Positions 10,701-19,160 of a DNA stretch of 64,000 bases are shown here, one piece after another (the first letter of the stretch is position 1; every line of letters starts with the position of its first letter). The notes below the pieces were generated by a model. That model was not told the DNA's origin and did no database searches. It saw only the letters and a list, made by a program, of their open reading frames with translations. The position numbers were made by a program, and so were the translations under genes. This DNA comes from JAISFI01 sp031553775. Lineage in GTDB: Bacteria > Bacteroidota > Bacteroidia > Bacteroidales > Azobacteroidaceae. The stretch is taken from positions 62,001-126,000 of the forward strand of contig JAVBLA010000016.1 of assembly GCA_031553775.1 (NCBI GenBank), written 5' to 3'.

Positions 10701-10826
10701 TTTCTTGGATACAACCTTCTTACATTTACAAAATTTGACATGTGGGATGTTGAACTCGGATCGGGATCGGGATCACGCTATCCTAACGTGAAAACATATA
10801 GTTTAGGATTAACATTGTCATTCTAA
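7719..10826 (+). CDS. SusC/RagA-family TonB-dependent outer-membrane transporter
   Basis: 1035 residues. Signal peptide (about 1-28), then a carboxypeptidase-regulatory-like domain (about 45-122; ITGTVSDEND, VVSYVGYKT), a TonB-box-like segment LDEVVVVAYG (near 126-135), a plug domain (about 140-250, with GVRGANGVIMITTK typical of SusC) and a 22-strand barrel ending in aromatic LGLTLSF. There is no STN domain, so signalling to an anti-sigma factor is not expected, in agreement with control by an HTCS. It imports oligosaccharides in complex with the SusD partner encoded 10 bases downstream. Tandem ATGs at 7719 and 7722 make the exact start ambiguous by one codon. Confidence 0.97.
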   Translation: MMKKKCFLKSFWIISLFSLLPWGTSVAGNDRDATLSIQQPQPGTKKITGTVSDENDVLIGVTIAVRGTTLGVITDYEGKFSLSVPENATLVVSYVGYKTKEFKVGKDAVYNIRMEEDAQGLDEVVVVAYGSQRKVSSIAAQSGIKHVEELKQPVANISTVLAGRIAGVVAVQRSAEPGKDNADIWIRGISTFSNSNPLIIVDGVERPFGNIDPEDIESFQVLKDASSTAVYGVRGANGVIMITTKQGKLGKPRIRMEYNRGITRLTKTPELADGVTYMQMANEASMNDGGPAIFSADQIYKTYSKADPYLYPNVDWQDELFNNYGHNQKANISVNGGSEFSQYYVSFGYYDEHGLYSTYDDEPQYNGRIDYTRYNFSTNLKMQVTKTTELALGVKGYSSTNTAPRYSSEDIFKMVLKTYPTLYPVIYPDQNRLPYLKTGGEVTNPRGMITRYGYKRENVNQTFTDLRLKQNLDFWVKGLSFNGLFSFDSWSSNKMERYNNEPITYYATRRDINGDLVYERTDVDLKGKETLDYSRGNNANRSYYLESSINYEGIIANKHRLSGLLLYNQRDYENTTAGNLIDSYPYRSLGIAGRGTYSYDDRYLFETNFGYNGSENFDPNNRFGFFPSFGLGWAISNESWWEPMNKYIQFLKFRFSWGQAGNSDLGGRRFGYLSTVESTTGFKYGDKRQNNMGGVDIQYYASELRWENSTKTNLGVDLHTLNNTLVMQVDLFTDQREAIFLDRKAIPDIMGIRNNPLGNFGIVDNKGFEVTLDWNKKLSRDWTVGLKGNYTYNESEIIDDATPHPLYPWMESRGRTRYYRTGYICDGLYTQEEIDNPSVAKPQGALAGDLKYRDLNVDGIIDDYDKTGIGKDPVPQIVYGFGLTASYRGFNMGAFFQGVASCDISINSNEFIPFIDGTAKGNLFANINDRWTQENPRQDAEWPRLSYGKARSNYETSTFWLRNGSFLRLKTLDFGYTIPSKITKRWGVENVRAYFLGYNLLTFTKFDMWDVELGSGSGSRYPNVKTYSLGLTLSF

Positions 10827-10836
10827 AAAAAATAAA

Positions 10837-12747
10837 ATGAAAAAGTATTATCTATATATCATACTATCCGTTTTTATCGGATTTTTCCAGTCTTGTGCTG
10901 ATTTTCTGGATACAGCGCCTGAAGGAATGAGAACGATTGAAGATGTGTTTAAAACCAGAGATGGAAACCTGAGTTATCTGGCTAATGTGTATTCTAATAT
11001 CAGAACGGAAACAGGATGGTCTAATGAATCTCCGTGGACTCCTATTTCGGATGAATTGGATGTTACCTGGGCAGAATATAGAATTTCCAGTATCAATGCA
11101 GGGTTGATGAATACCGGTAGCAACTGGTATCATTATTGGAAACAATATTACCAGGCGATCCGGTCTGCTAATTACTATTTGCAACATTTGAACGACACAC
11201 CGGATTCGGAGATCAATCCGGAATTTAAAAATCAATTACGGGCAGAAGCATATTGTTTAAGGGCTTGGTTTTATTTTTGCCTTTTCCGCCAATTCGGGCC
11301 TTTTACAATTGCTGATGAAAATCCGGTCGATCCGGAAGCCCCGATAGAAGTAATGTATGTACCGCGTAGTACGGTGAGCGAATGTATCAAATACATTGAT
11401 GGCAGCTTGCAAAAAGCCCTTGCATTGAATTCCCTTCCGGATAAAAGGCCGGTGAGTGCCGTCGATTACGGAAGAATCACCAAAGCTACCTGTTTAGCTT
11501 TGAGATCAAGGTTGTATCTCTATGCAGCCAGCGATTTTTATAACCGGGATAAGAATCCTCATGGAAATTTCAAAAATTTCAAAAATAACGATGGTACGCT
11601 TTTGTTCGATTACACCTCTTCAGATTCCCATACGCTTTGGACAACAGCTGCTCAGGCGGCTCAGGACGTAATCAATATGAATTTCTCCTTGCATAAGGAT
11701 ATCACGAGCGGAGTATTGGATCCTTGTGTTTCTTATCAGAATGTATTTGTCCTTGAATGGAATGAAGAGGTTATATATGCCAGACCGGAAGGTCCCAGTA
11801 TTTGGGAAATGAACGTGGCTTGCAGGCCGCGTTTCAGCGGTTGGGTTGGATGGGCAGGCTGGAATCCTACTCAAAATATGGTAGATGCTTATTTTATGGC
11901 CGACGGAACCTCTCCTTTTAAGCATGAAAATGGCTATACAATTTGCGATGCTTCCGGTAAGCCAATGCCTAATCCCGATTGTACTACCTATTCGGAAACC
12001 GGATACTCTACTTCTGCCGGTGATAAATATGGAGAAAAAAGCTATACCGAAGCTCAGACTTTTAATATGTATGTGAAACGGGAACCTCGTTTTTATATTT
12101 CTATTTGTTTTGAAAACAGTCGCTGGGTTTCTAAAACCAAGCAGGATAAAGTCCATTTCTATTTTGGTGGAACCGCAGGTCCGGACGGAAAAACAAGAGA
12201 CTATTCCCAAACAGGTTACCTGTGCCGTAAGCTGGTAGATCCGAACGACGGACCTTCAACTTCTGCCGGAACCCGCTCGGAAATTGTTTTTCGTCTGGGA
12301 GAAATTTATCTTAATTATGCGGAAGCATTGAATGAGGTGGATTATGAGGCAAATAAAACGGAAATATTGAAATATATCAACCTGATCCGCGAAAGAGCCG
12401 GTATCCCTCTGTATGGAACCGGAGCCAACACTGTGCTTGTTCCTGCAGACCAAGCCGCCATGCGTTCTGCTATCCGGGCGGAAAGAAGGGTGGAACTGGC
12501 TTTTGAATCGCACCGTTACTTCGATTGTAAACGCTGGATTATTTCCGAAAAAACAGATAACGGACCGTTTTATGGTGTAAATATTATGGATAAAACACAG
12601 GCTGAAGCGGAAACCTACGAGTCTTTGAAAAGAAAAGTCTTCGAAACCCGGGTATTTGAACTGAAAAATTACTTGTGGCCTTTGAGTGTCAGTGAGTTGA
12701 CTAAAGATCCTAACCTGGTTCAGAATCCTTATTGGTCTAATAAATAA
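10837..12747 (+). CDS. SusD/RagB-family glycan-binding outer-membrane lipoprotein
   Basis: 636 residues with a lipoprotein signal, lipid-attachment Cys20 (FFQSC). SusD features: an N-terminal helical TPR-like part (ADFLDTAPEG; AEAYCLRAWFYF) and the C-terminal signature region with EIYLNYAEALNEV, INLIRERAGIPL and ERRVELAFESHRYFDCKRW. It forms the lid of the SusC transporter and captures oligosaccharides at the cell surface. It follows susC directly and is co-transcribed. Glycan specificity cannot be read from sequence. Confidence 0.97.
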   Translation: MKKYYLYIILSVFIGFFQSCADFLDTAPEGMRTIEDVFKTRDGNLSYLANVYSNIRTETGWSNESPWTPISDELDVTWAEYRISSINAGLMNTGSNWYHYWKQYYQAIRSANYYLQHLNDTPDSEINPEFKNQLRAEAYCLRAWFYFCLFRQFGPFTIADENPVDPEAPIEVMYVPRSTVSECIKYIDGSLQKALALNSLPDKRPVSAVDYGRITKATCLALRSRLYLYAASDFYNRDKNPHGNFKNFKNNDGTLLFDYTSSDSHTLWTTAAQAAQDVINMNFSLHKDITSGVLDPCVSYQNVFVLEWNEEVIYARPEGPSIWEMNVACRPRFSGWVGWAGWNPTQNMVDAYFMADGTSPFKHENGYTICDASGKPMPNPDCTTYSETGYSTSAGDKYGEKSYTEAQTFNMYVKREPRFYISICFENSRWVSKTKQDKVHFYFGGTAGPDGKTRDYSQTGYLCRKLVDPNDGPSTSAGTRSEIVFRLGEIYLNYAEALNEVDYEANKTEILKYINLIRERAGIPLYGTGANTVLVPADQAAMRSAIRAERRVELAFESHRYFDCKRWIISEKTDNGPFYGVNIMDKTQAEAETYESLKRKVFETRVFELKNYLWPLSVSELTKDPNLVQNPYWSNK

Positions 12748-12758
12748 ATTGATTGATT

Positions 12759-13952
12759 ATGAAGAAGTATTATATGCATATATGCGCGCTATTTATCTGT
12801 AGCCTGGCATTTTATGCCTGTGAAGAAGACAAGGTGGATCATTCTACCACTTTGACCCCTTTTGACTACATTTCAGGTGATTTTTCCGTGACGATAAATC
12901 CACAGGATGAAGTTGATTATTTTACACTTAAATGGGAACCTTCGTCAGCTGCCGATTACAGTAAAGTGGGTTATCAGGTACTTTTTATCAAAGAAGGTGG
13001 AGATTTTAATACTCCCGGCTATACCATAACTCCGGACAATAAAGGTTTTGTGGATACCTTGAATTTGTCTCACAAACAATTGAATGTAATTGCCGAATTG
13101 TGTGGAATCAAACAAAATACTACAGCAAAACTTTTATGGAAAGTAATGGCTTCCAATGGAGTTGAAAGGCTGTTTAAAGACACATATCGGTCCATTACGG
13201 TTACACGTCCCAACGGATTTGCGCAGATACCGGAAGCGATTTATCTGTATGGCAGTGCTACTTTGGCCGGAGAAAATATCAATAATGCCTTACTTATGCA
13301 GAAATCTTCTGTCATAGAAGAAACTGTTCAACCGTCGGGAACCACTTACACGGTAAAATCGTTGAATGGAGTTTTTGATATCTTCACGACATTTTCTGCC
13401 GGCACATATATTTTTGTCTCTAATACCACTAAAGTTCACCGTTCTTTTTACATACAGAACGGAAAAATCGAAGAAGGAATAAATCCTGTAATTACACCTG
13501 CCGAATCGGCTAAACCCTATCGTATCCGTTTGAATTTCAATACATCCGAAGCGAATGTGTACGAAATTACAGCCGTTGATTTCTGGGATGTAACAACAAA
13601 AACAGTGATTGGGAATATGACTTATCAAAATAACGGAATCTGGAAAATATCGAATTATGTGGTTCCGGTCGCAAGAGCGTCTGAATATAAATTTCGTCTG
13701 ACCCAAAAAGAAAGTTCCTCCGGCGCGGAAAATTACACATTCTGGGGTTCTAATGCCAAACAGGCAAGTAACCCGACAGAGCCGATTCAGGCATCCTATT
13801 ATTATACATATAATTATGATGTGGATTCCGGGTTTGCTTACCGTTACAGCACGGAGCAACGGAGCACTGCCCAGGAAACAAAAAAGGCGGATATAAGCCT
13901 TTACATGACAGGTAGCCAGTATCATGTGCAACTTCAGATGCTTACAGAATAA
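12759..13952 (+). CDS. SusE-like surface lipoprotein
   Basis: 397 residues from the ATG at 12759; an in-frame TTG at 12753 is possible but less likely. Lipoprotein signal with Cys21 (LAFYAC). The first 150 residues match the SusE outer-membrane protein family layout (PFDYISGDFSVTINP, followed by an Ig-like fold), and the remainder has beta-rich SusE/F-type starch-binding-like modules (AIYLYGSATLAGENINNALLM). It is expected to be a surface glycan-binding protein working beside SusCD. A hairpin follows the stop codon. The family call is good for the N-terminal part and less sure for the rest. Confidence 0.8.
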   Translation: MKKYYMHICALFICSLAFYACEEDKVDHSTTLTPFDYISGDFSVTINPQDEVDYFTLKWEPSSAADYSKVGYQVLFIKEGGDFNTPGYTITPDNKGFVDTLNLSHKQLNVIAELCGIKQNTTAKLLWKVMASNGVERLFKDTYRSITVTRPNGFAQIPEAIYLYGSATLAGENINNALLMQKSSVIEETVQPSGTTYTVKSLNGVFDIFTTFSAGTYIFVSNTTKVHRSFYIQNGKIEEGINPVITPAESAKPYRIRLNFNTSEANVYEITAVDFWDVTTKTVIGNMTYQNNGIWKISNYVVPVARASEYKFRLTQKESSSGAENYTFWGSNAKQASNPTEPIQASYYYTYNYDVDSGFAYRYSTEQRSTAQETKKADISLYMTGSQYHVQLQMLTE

Positions 13953-13969
13953 CTTATGAAAAAACGGAA

Positions 13970-13996
13970 GGCTGGCCAGGTTTGATCTGGCCGGTC
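13970..13996 (+). terminator. Hairpin after the SusE-like gene, possible attenuator
   Basis: Arms GGCTGGCCAG (13970-13979) and CTGGCCGGTC (13987-13996) form a 10-bp stem with two wobble pairs and a 7-base loop. The U-tract is poor (TTACCAG follows). It may end part of the transcripts after the binding-protein genes, or stabilise the upstream mRNA, giving lower levels of the enzyme genes. Confidence 0.5.
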
Positions 13997-14050
13997 TTAC
14001 CAGTTATTAAAATATAAAAGATTTAGATTATTCACTAAAAATTATTCATC

Positions 14051-15751
14051 ATGAAAAGACATTTTACAAAAATGATGTTCAGAAGTTTACTTCTTATGGC
14101 AGCCGGATGGTTTGGAATTGCCAATACTTATGCGCAGTTTGAATTTGTAATCGAAGCTGAAAATACGGCTATTTTCGGAAATAGCACGATCCATGAAAGT
14201 ACTTATTGCTCGGGAGGAAAATTTGTCGGGGATATGAATGCATCTTCTTATCTGAAATTCGAAGTTACAGCTCCGGAAGAAGGATGGTATGCATTGGATA
14301 CATATTATATTACCGTATCAACACGCTCTGTATATGTTAAAGTAAACAAGCAGGTAAAATCGTATATCGAATATACGGATTATACGGCGCATTGGGATGG
14401 CTCTCCTTCGGAAGACGGATTAACTCCTGGAGTATTAAACAAATCGGGCTGCATATACATGCTGGCGGGAAAAAATGAAATAACCATAGGAACACACGGT
14501 AGTTGGGCTCCGAATTTTGATAAATTTATCATTACAAAATCGGAAACCTCCTGTGGAGATGTGCCTTTGAATGAAATAGCAGTATGGAAATATAGCTATG
14601 TTTCGGATATCAACAGCAGAGTAAGAGCAATACCCGCAAACGGAACAGTGAAAAACCTGAAAGATTGCGATGAGTATACTACTTACAACGCACAGACCAC
14701 CAATGCGACATTAATACTTACCTGTACTTATCCGGTTCTTCCTTCTGCCTATCTGATTGCAACTGAAAGTTCCAGGGTGGACGACTGGGTTATGGAGTCT
14801 TCTAAGGATAGTATTGTATGGACAACTTTGGACTATAGTGTTAAAACAAAAGTTGTAGACGGCTTATATTTATATGAAACGGGTTCGCTACCAGGATCGT
14901 CGGCTGCTAAGTATTTCCGTCTGAAAGCCATAGATAATACCAATGTTGTAATTGGAGAATGGCAGTTATTCGGAGTTCCCTATTTGGCTGAAGGTAAAAA
15001 TTTTCCCGAAGATATAACAGTCGGCATGGATATCTCTCCGGAAAGCCCGAGTATTTCTGCCGGAGATCCGGGATTTTATGCGGAAGGCATGTTTGACGAA
15101 CGTCCTTATCATCTCTTCGACAGAGATATAAATACCAAGTATTGCGTAATTAGTATGAATTCCGAAAATAAATGGCCTTATTGGGCGCAGATTGAGATTC
15201 CCGGAGACGCTGCTCCTCATTATTATACACTGACTTCTTGTAGTGATAAAACCTATGTTTCCCGTGATCCTAAAACATGGAAACTGATGGGATGGCCGGT
15301 AAGCGAAGAAGGCTGGGTGGAATTGGATGCCAGGGAAGGTTTCACATTCCCGGCTGTGCAGAGTACCATGAGGTTTGATATTGCTAATCCGGAAATGTGC
15401 TATGTGTTTAAGTTGGAAGTAACCGCAAACCGGGGAGGCGGAGGTGAAACTCAATTGTCTAAATTGCAGTTTTTTGATATCAAGGATATTCCGGATCCAA
15501 ACCCGGATACTTCCATAAAACCAATCTTGTATTCAAATGAACTCACTGCACAGGGAGCAAAAGGAAATATCATCATCACACAAAAAGATTCTCAGTCGGT
15601 ATCTTACCAGATATTCAACCTGATGGGTCAGTTGGTGACCGAAGGAACCGTGACTTCTGATGTGAAAACAATCCCTGTAAATGCAGGGCTTTATATCATA
15701 AAACTTGCAGCCGCAAATGCTGATTATTCAGCTAAAGTAATAGTTAAGTAA
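14051..15751 (+). CDS. T9SS-exported CBM6-like and discoidin-like glycan-binding protein
   Basis: 566 residues: signal peptide (about 1-29, NTYAQ), a CBM6/CBM35-like beta-sandwich (about 31-172; EAENTAIFG, SVYVKVNKQV, NFDKFII), a discoidin (F5/8 type C)-like module ending in GEWQLFG (about 180-318), a second discoidin-like module (about 325-480; DRDINTKYC, RDPKTWKLMG) and a T9SS type A sorting domain (about 495-566; YQIFNLMGQLV, GLYIIKL). No catalytic domain is seen. It would be a surface or secreted binding protein, perhaps complementing the SusE-like protein. Its modules are paralogous to those in the GH3, SGNH, GH97 and GH76 proteins downstream. Confidence 0.85.
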   Translation: MKRHFTKMMFRSLLLMAAGWFGIANTYAQFEFVIEAENTAIFGNSTIHESTYCSGGKFVGDMNASSYLKFEVTAPEEGWYALDTYYITVSTRSVYVKVNKQVKSYIEYTDYTAHWDGSPSEDGLTPGVLNKSGCIYMLAGKNEITIGTHGSWAPNFDKFIITKSETSCGDVPLNEIAVWKYSYVSDINSRVRAIPANGTVKNLKDCDEYTTYNAQTTNATLILTCTYPVLPSAYLIATESSRVDDWVMESSKDSIVWTTLDYSVKTKVVDGLYLYETGSLPGSSAAKYFRLKAIDNTNVVIGEWQLFGVPYLAEGKNFPEDITVGMDISPESPSISAGDPGFYAEGMFDERPYHLFDRDINTKYCVISMNSENKWPYWAQIEIPGDAAPHYYTLTSCSDKTYVSRDPKTWKLMGWPVSEEGWVELDAREGFTFPAVQSTMRFDIANPEMCYVFKLEVTANRGGGGETQLSKLQFFDIKDIPDPNPDTSIKPILYSNELTAQGAKGNIIITQKDSQSVSYQIFNLMGQLVTEGTVTSDVKTIPVNAGLYIIKLAAANADYSAKVIVK

Positions 15752-15861
15752 AATAATTCTTGATGAATGTGTGTCAGAAATTGATTTTGACTGTCATTGC
15801 GAAGGCAAAGTCAGTTTCTGATACATCTTCATTGATTCATGCATCTGATAGACTGATACCA

Positions 15862-17055
15862 ATGAAGCATATCATTCTGATATTCATGCTATTTCTTTTC
15901 CTCGTTTCATGTCGTTATTCACAACAAACGGATGTCAACAAGGAGAGTAGGGCGGAGCAGATATTCTCAAATATCCTGAAATATTACACGGCAGGAGAGA
16001 CTTGTCTGTTCAACGAAAATTATCCGAAGAAAGAACAGGAGCAAGTGAATTATTTAGCCGACCAAAATCATTCTCAAATAGTAAAATGTGCTTACCTATG
16101 GCCTACTTCCGGAGTGTTTTCCGGACTGAATGCCCTAATTGCATCCGGAACCGGAGAACAATACTTGAAGTATATGGATGAACTGATTTTACCCGGATTA
16201 GAAAAATATTACGATTGTTCGCGTTTGCCTTATGGATACCAGTCGTATCTTACGGAAGCCGGGCCCTCTGACCGGTTTTATGACGATAATATCTGGTTGG
16301 CAATCGATTTTCTGAAACTATATAAACTTACCGGTGAGAAAAAATATTTAAACAAAAGCCAGGAGATCTGGACTTTCGTCCTGAGCGGATGGACGGATGA
16401 ACAAGAAGGGGGAATTTTCTGGTGCGAACAAAAGAAAAAATCCAAAAATACCTGTGCAAATGCTCCCGCAGCTGTGTTGGCTCTCCAGCTATTCGAAGCA
16501 ACGCATGATAGTATTTATTATATCTGGGGACATCGAATTTACTCCTGGACACAAGAGAAACTCCAGGACCCGGCCGATGGCCTTTATTATGACAACATCT
16601 CCCTGGATGGAAATGTGGAAAAAAATAAATATACCTATAACAGTGGCCAAATGTTACAGGCTGCCGCTCTCCTGTATAAACTGAGCGGAAAAACAGAGTA
16701 TCTTGCTGAAGCACAAAGAATCGCGCAGTCGTGCATCGATTATTTTACACGCGAATACCATACAAATCAGGATTTAGCCATCCGCTTGTTCCCCAAGTCG
16801 GGAAACTGGTTCAATGCAGTCCTGTTCCGCGGATACGTGGAATTATACGAGCAGGATAAAGATAACCGGTATATATTGATTTTCCGGGATAATTTATCTT
16901 ATGTATGGGAAAATGCCCGGGATAAAAATGGGTTGTTTTATGGAGATTGGAGTGGTAAAAATCGAAACGAACATAAATGGTTGTTGGATCAGGCCGCAAT
17001 GGTGGAGCTGTATGCCGTTACGGATCGTCTTGTTTCAGAAATGAAAACTAAATAA
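15862..17055 (+). CDS. GH76-family alpha-1,6-mannanase-like lipoprotein
   Basis: 397 residues from the ATG at 15862, chosen because it begins a clean lipoprotein signal (MKHIILIF, Cys17 in FLVSC); a longer reading frame from a TTG at 15760 adds 34 residues without signal character. The (alpha/alpha)6 GH76 fold is suggested by FYDDNIWLAIDFLKLY with the catalytic Asp pair Asp141-Asp142, LSGWTDEQEGGIFW, and KYTYNSGQMLQAAALLY. GH76 enzymes cut the alpha-1,6-mannan backbone of fungal mannans with retention. The lipid anchor and absence of a T9SS tail contrast with the second GH76 in this locus, suggesting one acts at a membrane and the other outside. Confidence 0.85.
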   Translation: MKHIILIFMLFLFLVSCRYSQQTDVNKESRAEQIFSNILKYYTAGETCLFNENYPKKEQEQVNYLADQNHSQIVKCAYLWPTSGVFSGLNALIASGTGEQYLKYMDELILPGLEKYYDCSRLPYGYQSYLTEAGPSDRFYDDNIWLAIDFLKLYKLTGEKKYLNKSQEIWTFVLSGWTDEQEGGIFWCEQKKKSKNTCANAPAAVLALQLFEATHDSIYYIWGHRIYSWTQEKLQDPADGLYYDNISLDGNVEKNKYTYNSGQMLQAAALLYKLSGKTEYLAEAQRIAQSCIDYFTREYHTNQDLAIRLFPKSGNWFNAVLFRGYVELYEQDKDNRYILIFRDNLSYVWENARDKNGLFYGDWSGKNRNEHKWLLDQAAMVELYAVTDRLVSEMKTK

Positions 17056-17066
17056 CACAAAATATT

Positions 17067-19043
17067 ATGTCAGGAAAAATGAAATTATTGTTGAATGTTC
17101 TATCTGTTTTTGTTGCTGTAACTGCAGTTCATGTTCAGGCACAGAAAAAAATCGAATTGTTTTCTCCGGGTAAGGAAATTAAAGTAAATATTACCCTTTC
17201 GGATAAAATATATTATGATATTTCATATGGAAATGAATTGTTGTTGCAACATTGTTACTTACAGATGGATCTGGAGAAACAGATATTAGGGAGCAAACCG
17301 GAATTGTTGTCTCATAAAATATCCCGGCTTACCGAAGAGATTAAGCCAGTGGTACCGCTTAAGTATTTATCGGTGAAATCGGATTGTAACCTGCTGCAAA
17401 TGAAATTTAGAGGAAACTATTCCGTTGAATTCAAAGCCTTTGATGATGGAATCGCTTATCGTTTTGTTACAGATATGAAAAACGAATCGATTGTGAAAGG
17501 AGAGGATATGGTAATCCGTTTTCCGGAAAATTACCTGGCATATCTTTCGCAGACTTCCTCTTTCAAAACTTCTTATGAACACCATTATAAGCGGCTTGAG
17601 ACAAATGCATTCCATGTGAAAAAGGAAATGACTACTTTGCCGGTGCTGATCGATACCCGTAAACAAAATTATAAGATACTGATCTCGGAAGCAGATTTAT
17701 CGGATTATCCCTGCATGTTTCTGAAAGGTACCAACAACAATGGAATGCAGTCTGTATTTCCGAACTGTCCGTTGGAGTTTGGGGATGATGGCGACCGTAG
17801 CCAAAAAATTCTGAAAGAGGCAGATTACATTGCTAAAACTACCGGAAAAAGAAGCTATCCCTGGAGATATTTTGTACTTACAAAGAATGATGGGCAGTTG
17901 ATCGAAAACGAAATGACGCTAAAACTATCGTCTCGAAATGTCCTGGATGACATTTCGTGGATCAAACCCGGATTAGCCAGTTGGGAGTGGTGGAATGAAG
18001 CAAGTCCCTATGGCCCCGATGTGAATTTTGTGGCCGGATTCAATCTCGAAACTTATAAATACTATATCGATTTTGCTGCGAAGTTCGGTATCGATTATAT
18101 CATTATGGATGAGGGTTGGGCTAAGACTACGTTCGATCCTTATACTCCGAATCCTACTGTAGATGTGCATGAACTGATCCGTTACGGAAAATCGAAAAAT
18201 GTAGGAGTAGTTCTTTGGCTGACCTGGCTGACAGTGGAAAAAAATTTTGATTTATTCAAAACTTTCTCCGAATGGGGAGTAAAAGGAATCAAAATCGATT
18301 TCATGGACCGGAGCGACCAGTGGATGGTTAATTATTACGAAAGAGTGGCTAAGGAAGCAGCTAAATATCACCTTTTTGTTGATTTTCACGGTTCATTCAA
18401 ACCTGCCGGACTGGAGTGTATGTATCCCAATGTCTTGTCGTATGAAGGACTTCCCGGATTGGAACAAGGTGGAGGCTGTTTCCCGGATAATAACATCCTT
18501 TTCCCGTTTATCCGGAATGCCGTGGGGCCGATGGATTTTACACCCGGAGCCATGATCAATATGCAACCGGATGTGTATAGTGCCAGAAGACCTAATAATG
18601 CCGGAATGGGTACGAGGGCCAATCAGATGGCAATGTTCGTCCTTTATGAAAGTGGATTGCAAATGTTGGCAGATAATCCGACTTTGTATTACCGGAATGA
18701 AGATTGTACGCGTTTTATTACGCAGGTTCCTGTTACCTGGGATGAAACTAAAGCCTTGCAGGCTGTTGCCGGAGAGTATCTGGTCGTGGCTAAAAGGAAA
18801 GGTGATAAGTGGTTTGTCGGAGCGATGTGCAACGGAAAAGAAACCACCAGGGATATTGAAATCGACCTGAGTTTCTTGACTTCCGGGAAAAACTATGAGA
18901 TGACTTCTTTCGAAGATGGAATCAATGCCGGAAAACAGGCAATGGATTATAGAAGAAAAGTACAGGAAGTGAATTCCGCTCGAAAGATGACTGTACATAT
19001 GGTTAGAAACGGTGGTTTTGCTGCTGTGATTCAGTCCCGATAA
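17067..19043 (+). CDS. GH97 retaining-type glycosidase, probable alpha-galactosidase
   Basis: 658 residues, signal peptide (about 1-25; VHVQAQ), no T9SS tail, so likely periplasmic. Has an N-terminal beta-sandwich (LFSPGKEIKVNI, FDDGIAYRF), then the barrel (WIKPGLASWEWWNE, IDYIIMDEGW) and a C-terminal beta domain. The GIKIDFMDRSD segment supplies a nucleophile Asp411, and SYEGLPGLEQ supplies the candidate acid/base Glu460. This is the retaining branch of GH97, characterised as alpha-galactosidase, rather than the inverting SusB-type alpha-glucosidase branch. An alternative start at 17079 is possible. Follows the GH76 gene by 11 bases. Confidence 0.9.
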   Translation: MSGKMKLLLNVLSVFVAVTAVHVQAQKKIELFSPGKEIKVNITLSDKIYYDISYGNELLLQHCYLQMDLEKQILGSKPELLSHKISRLTEEIKPVVPLKYLSVKSDCNLLQMKFRGNYSVEFKAFDDGIAYRFVTDMKNESIVKGEDMVIRFPENYLAYLSQTSSFKTSYEHHYKRLETNAFHVKKEMTTLPVLIDTRKQNYKILISEADLSDYPCMFLKGTNNNGMQSVFPNCPLEFGDDGDRSQKILKEADYIAKTTGKRSYPWRYFVLTKNDGQLIENEMTLKLSSRNVLDDISWIKPGLASWEWWNEASPYGPDVNFVAGFNLETYKYYIDFAAKFGIDYIIMDEGWAKTTFDPYTPNPTVDVHELIRYGKSKNVGVVLWLTWLTVEKNFDLFKTFSEWGVKGIKIDFMDRSDQWMVNYYERVAKEAAKYHLFVDFHGSFKPAGLECMYPNVLSYEGLPGLEQGGGCFPDNNILFPFIRNAVGPMDFTPGAMINMQPDVYSARRPNNAGMGTRANQMAMFVLYESGLQMLADNPTLYYRNEDCTRFITQVPVTWDETKALQAVAGEYLVVAKRKGDKWFVGAMCNGKETTRDIEIDLSFLTSGKNYEMTSFEDGINAGKQAMDYRRKVQEVNSARKMTVHMVRNGGFAAVIQSR

Positions 19044-19088
19044 AGGCCGGTCGTATTCTTCTGTCTTTTTGTGTAATATATTGTAACT

Positions 19089-19130
19089 ACTGATGTGTTG
19101 ATTATTGAAATATAGAGTTAACGCATCAGT
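19089..19130 (+). other. Stem-loop between the GH97 and GH3 genes
   Basis: Arms ACTGATGTGTT (19089-19099) and AACGCATCAGT (19120-19130) pair over 11 bp with one G-U pair around a 20-base loop. No U-tract follows, so it looks like an RNA-stability or processing element in the 117-base spacer rather than a terminator. An internal promoter for the GH3 gene was not evident. Confidence 0.4.
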
Positions 19131-19160
19131 ACCAAATTCATAGTCAAATTAAAACATACC

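Noticed and set aside
15760..15861. Longer N-terminus for the GH76 lipoprotein
   Set aside because: The extension has no signal character and would bury the clear lipoprotein signal beginning at 15862.
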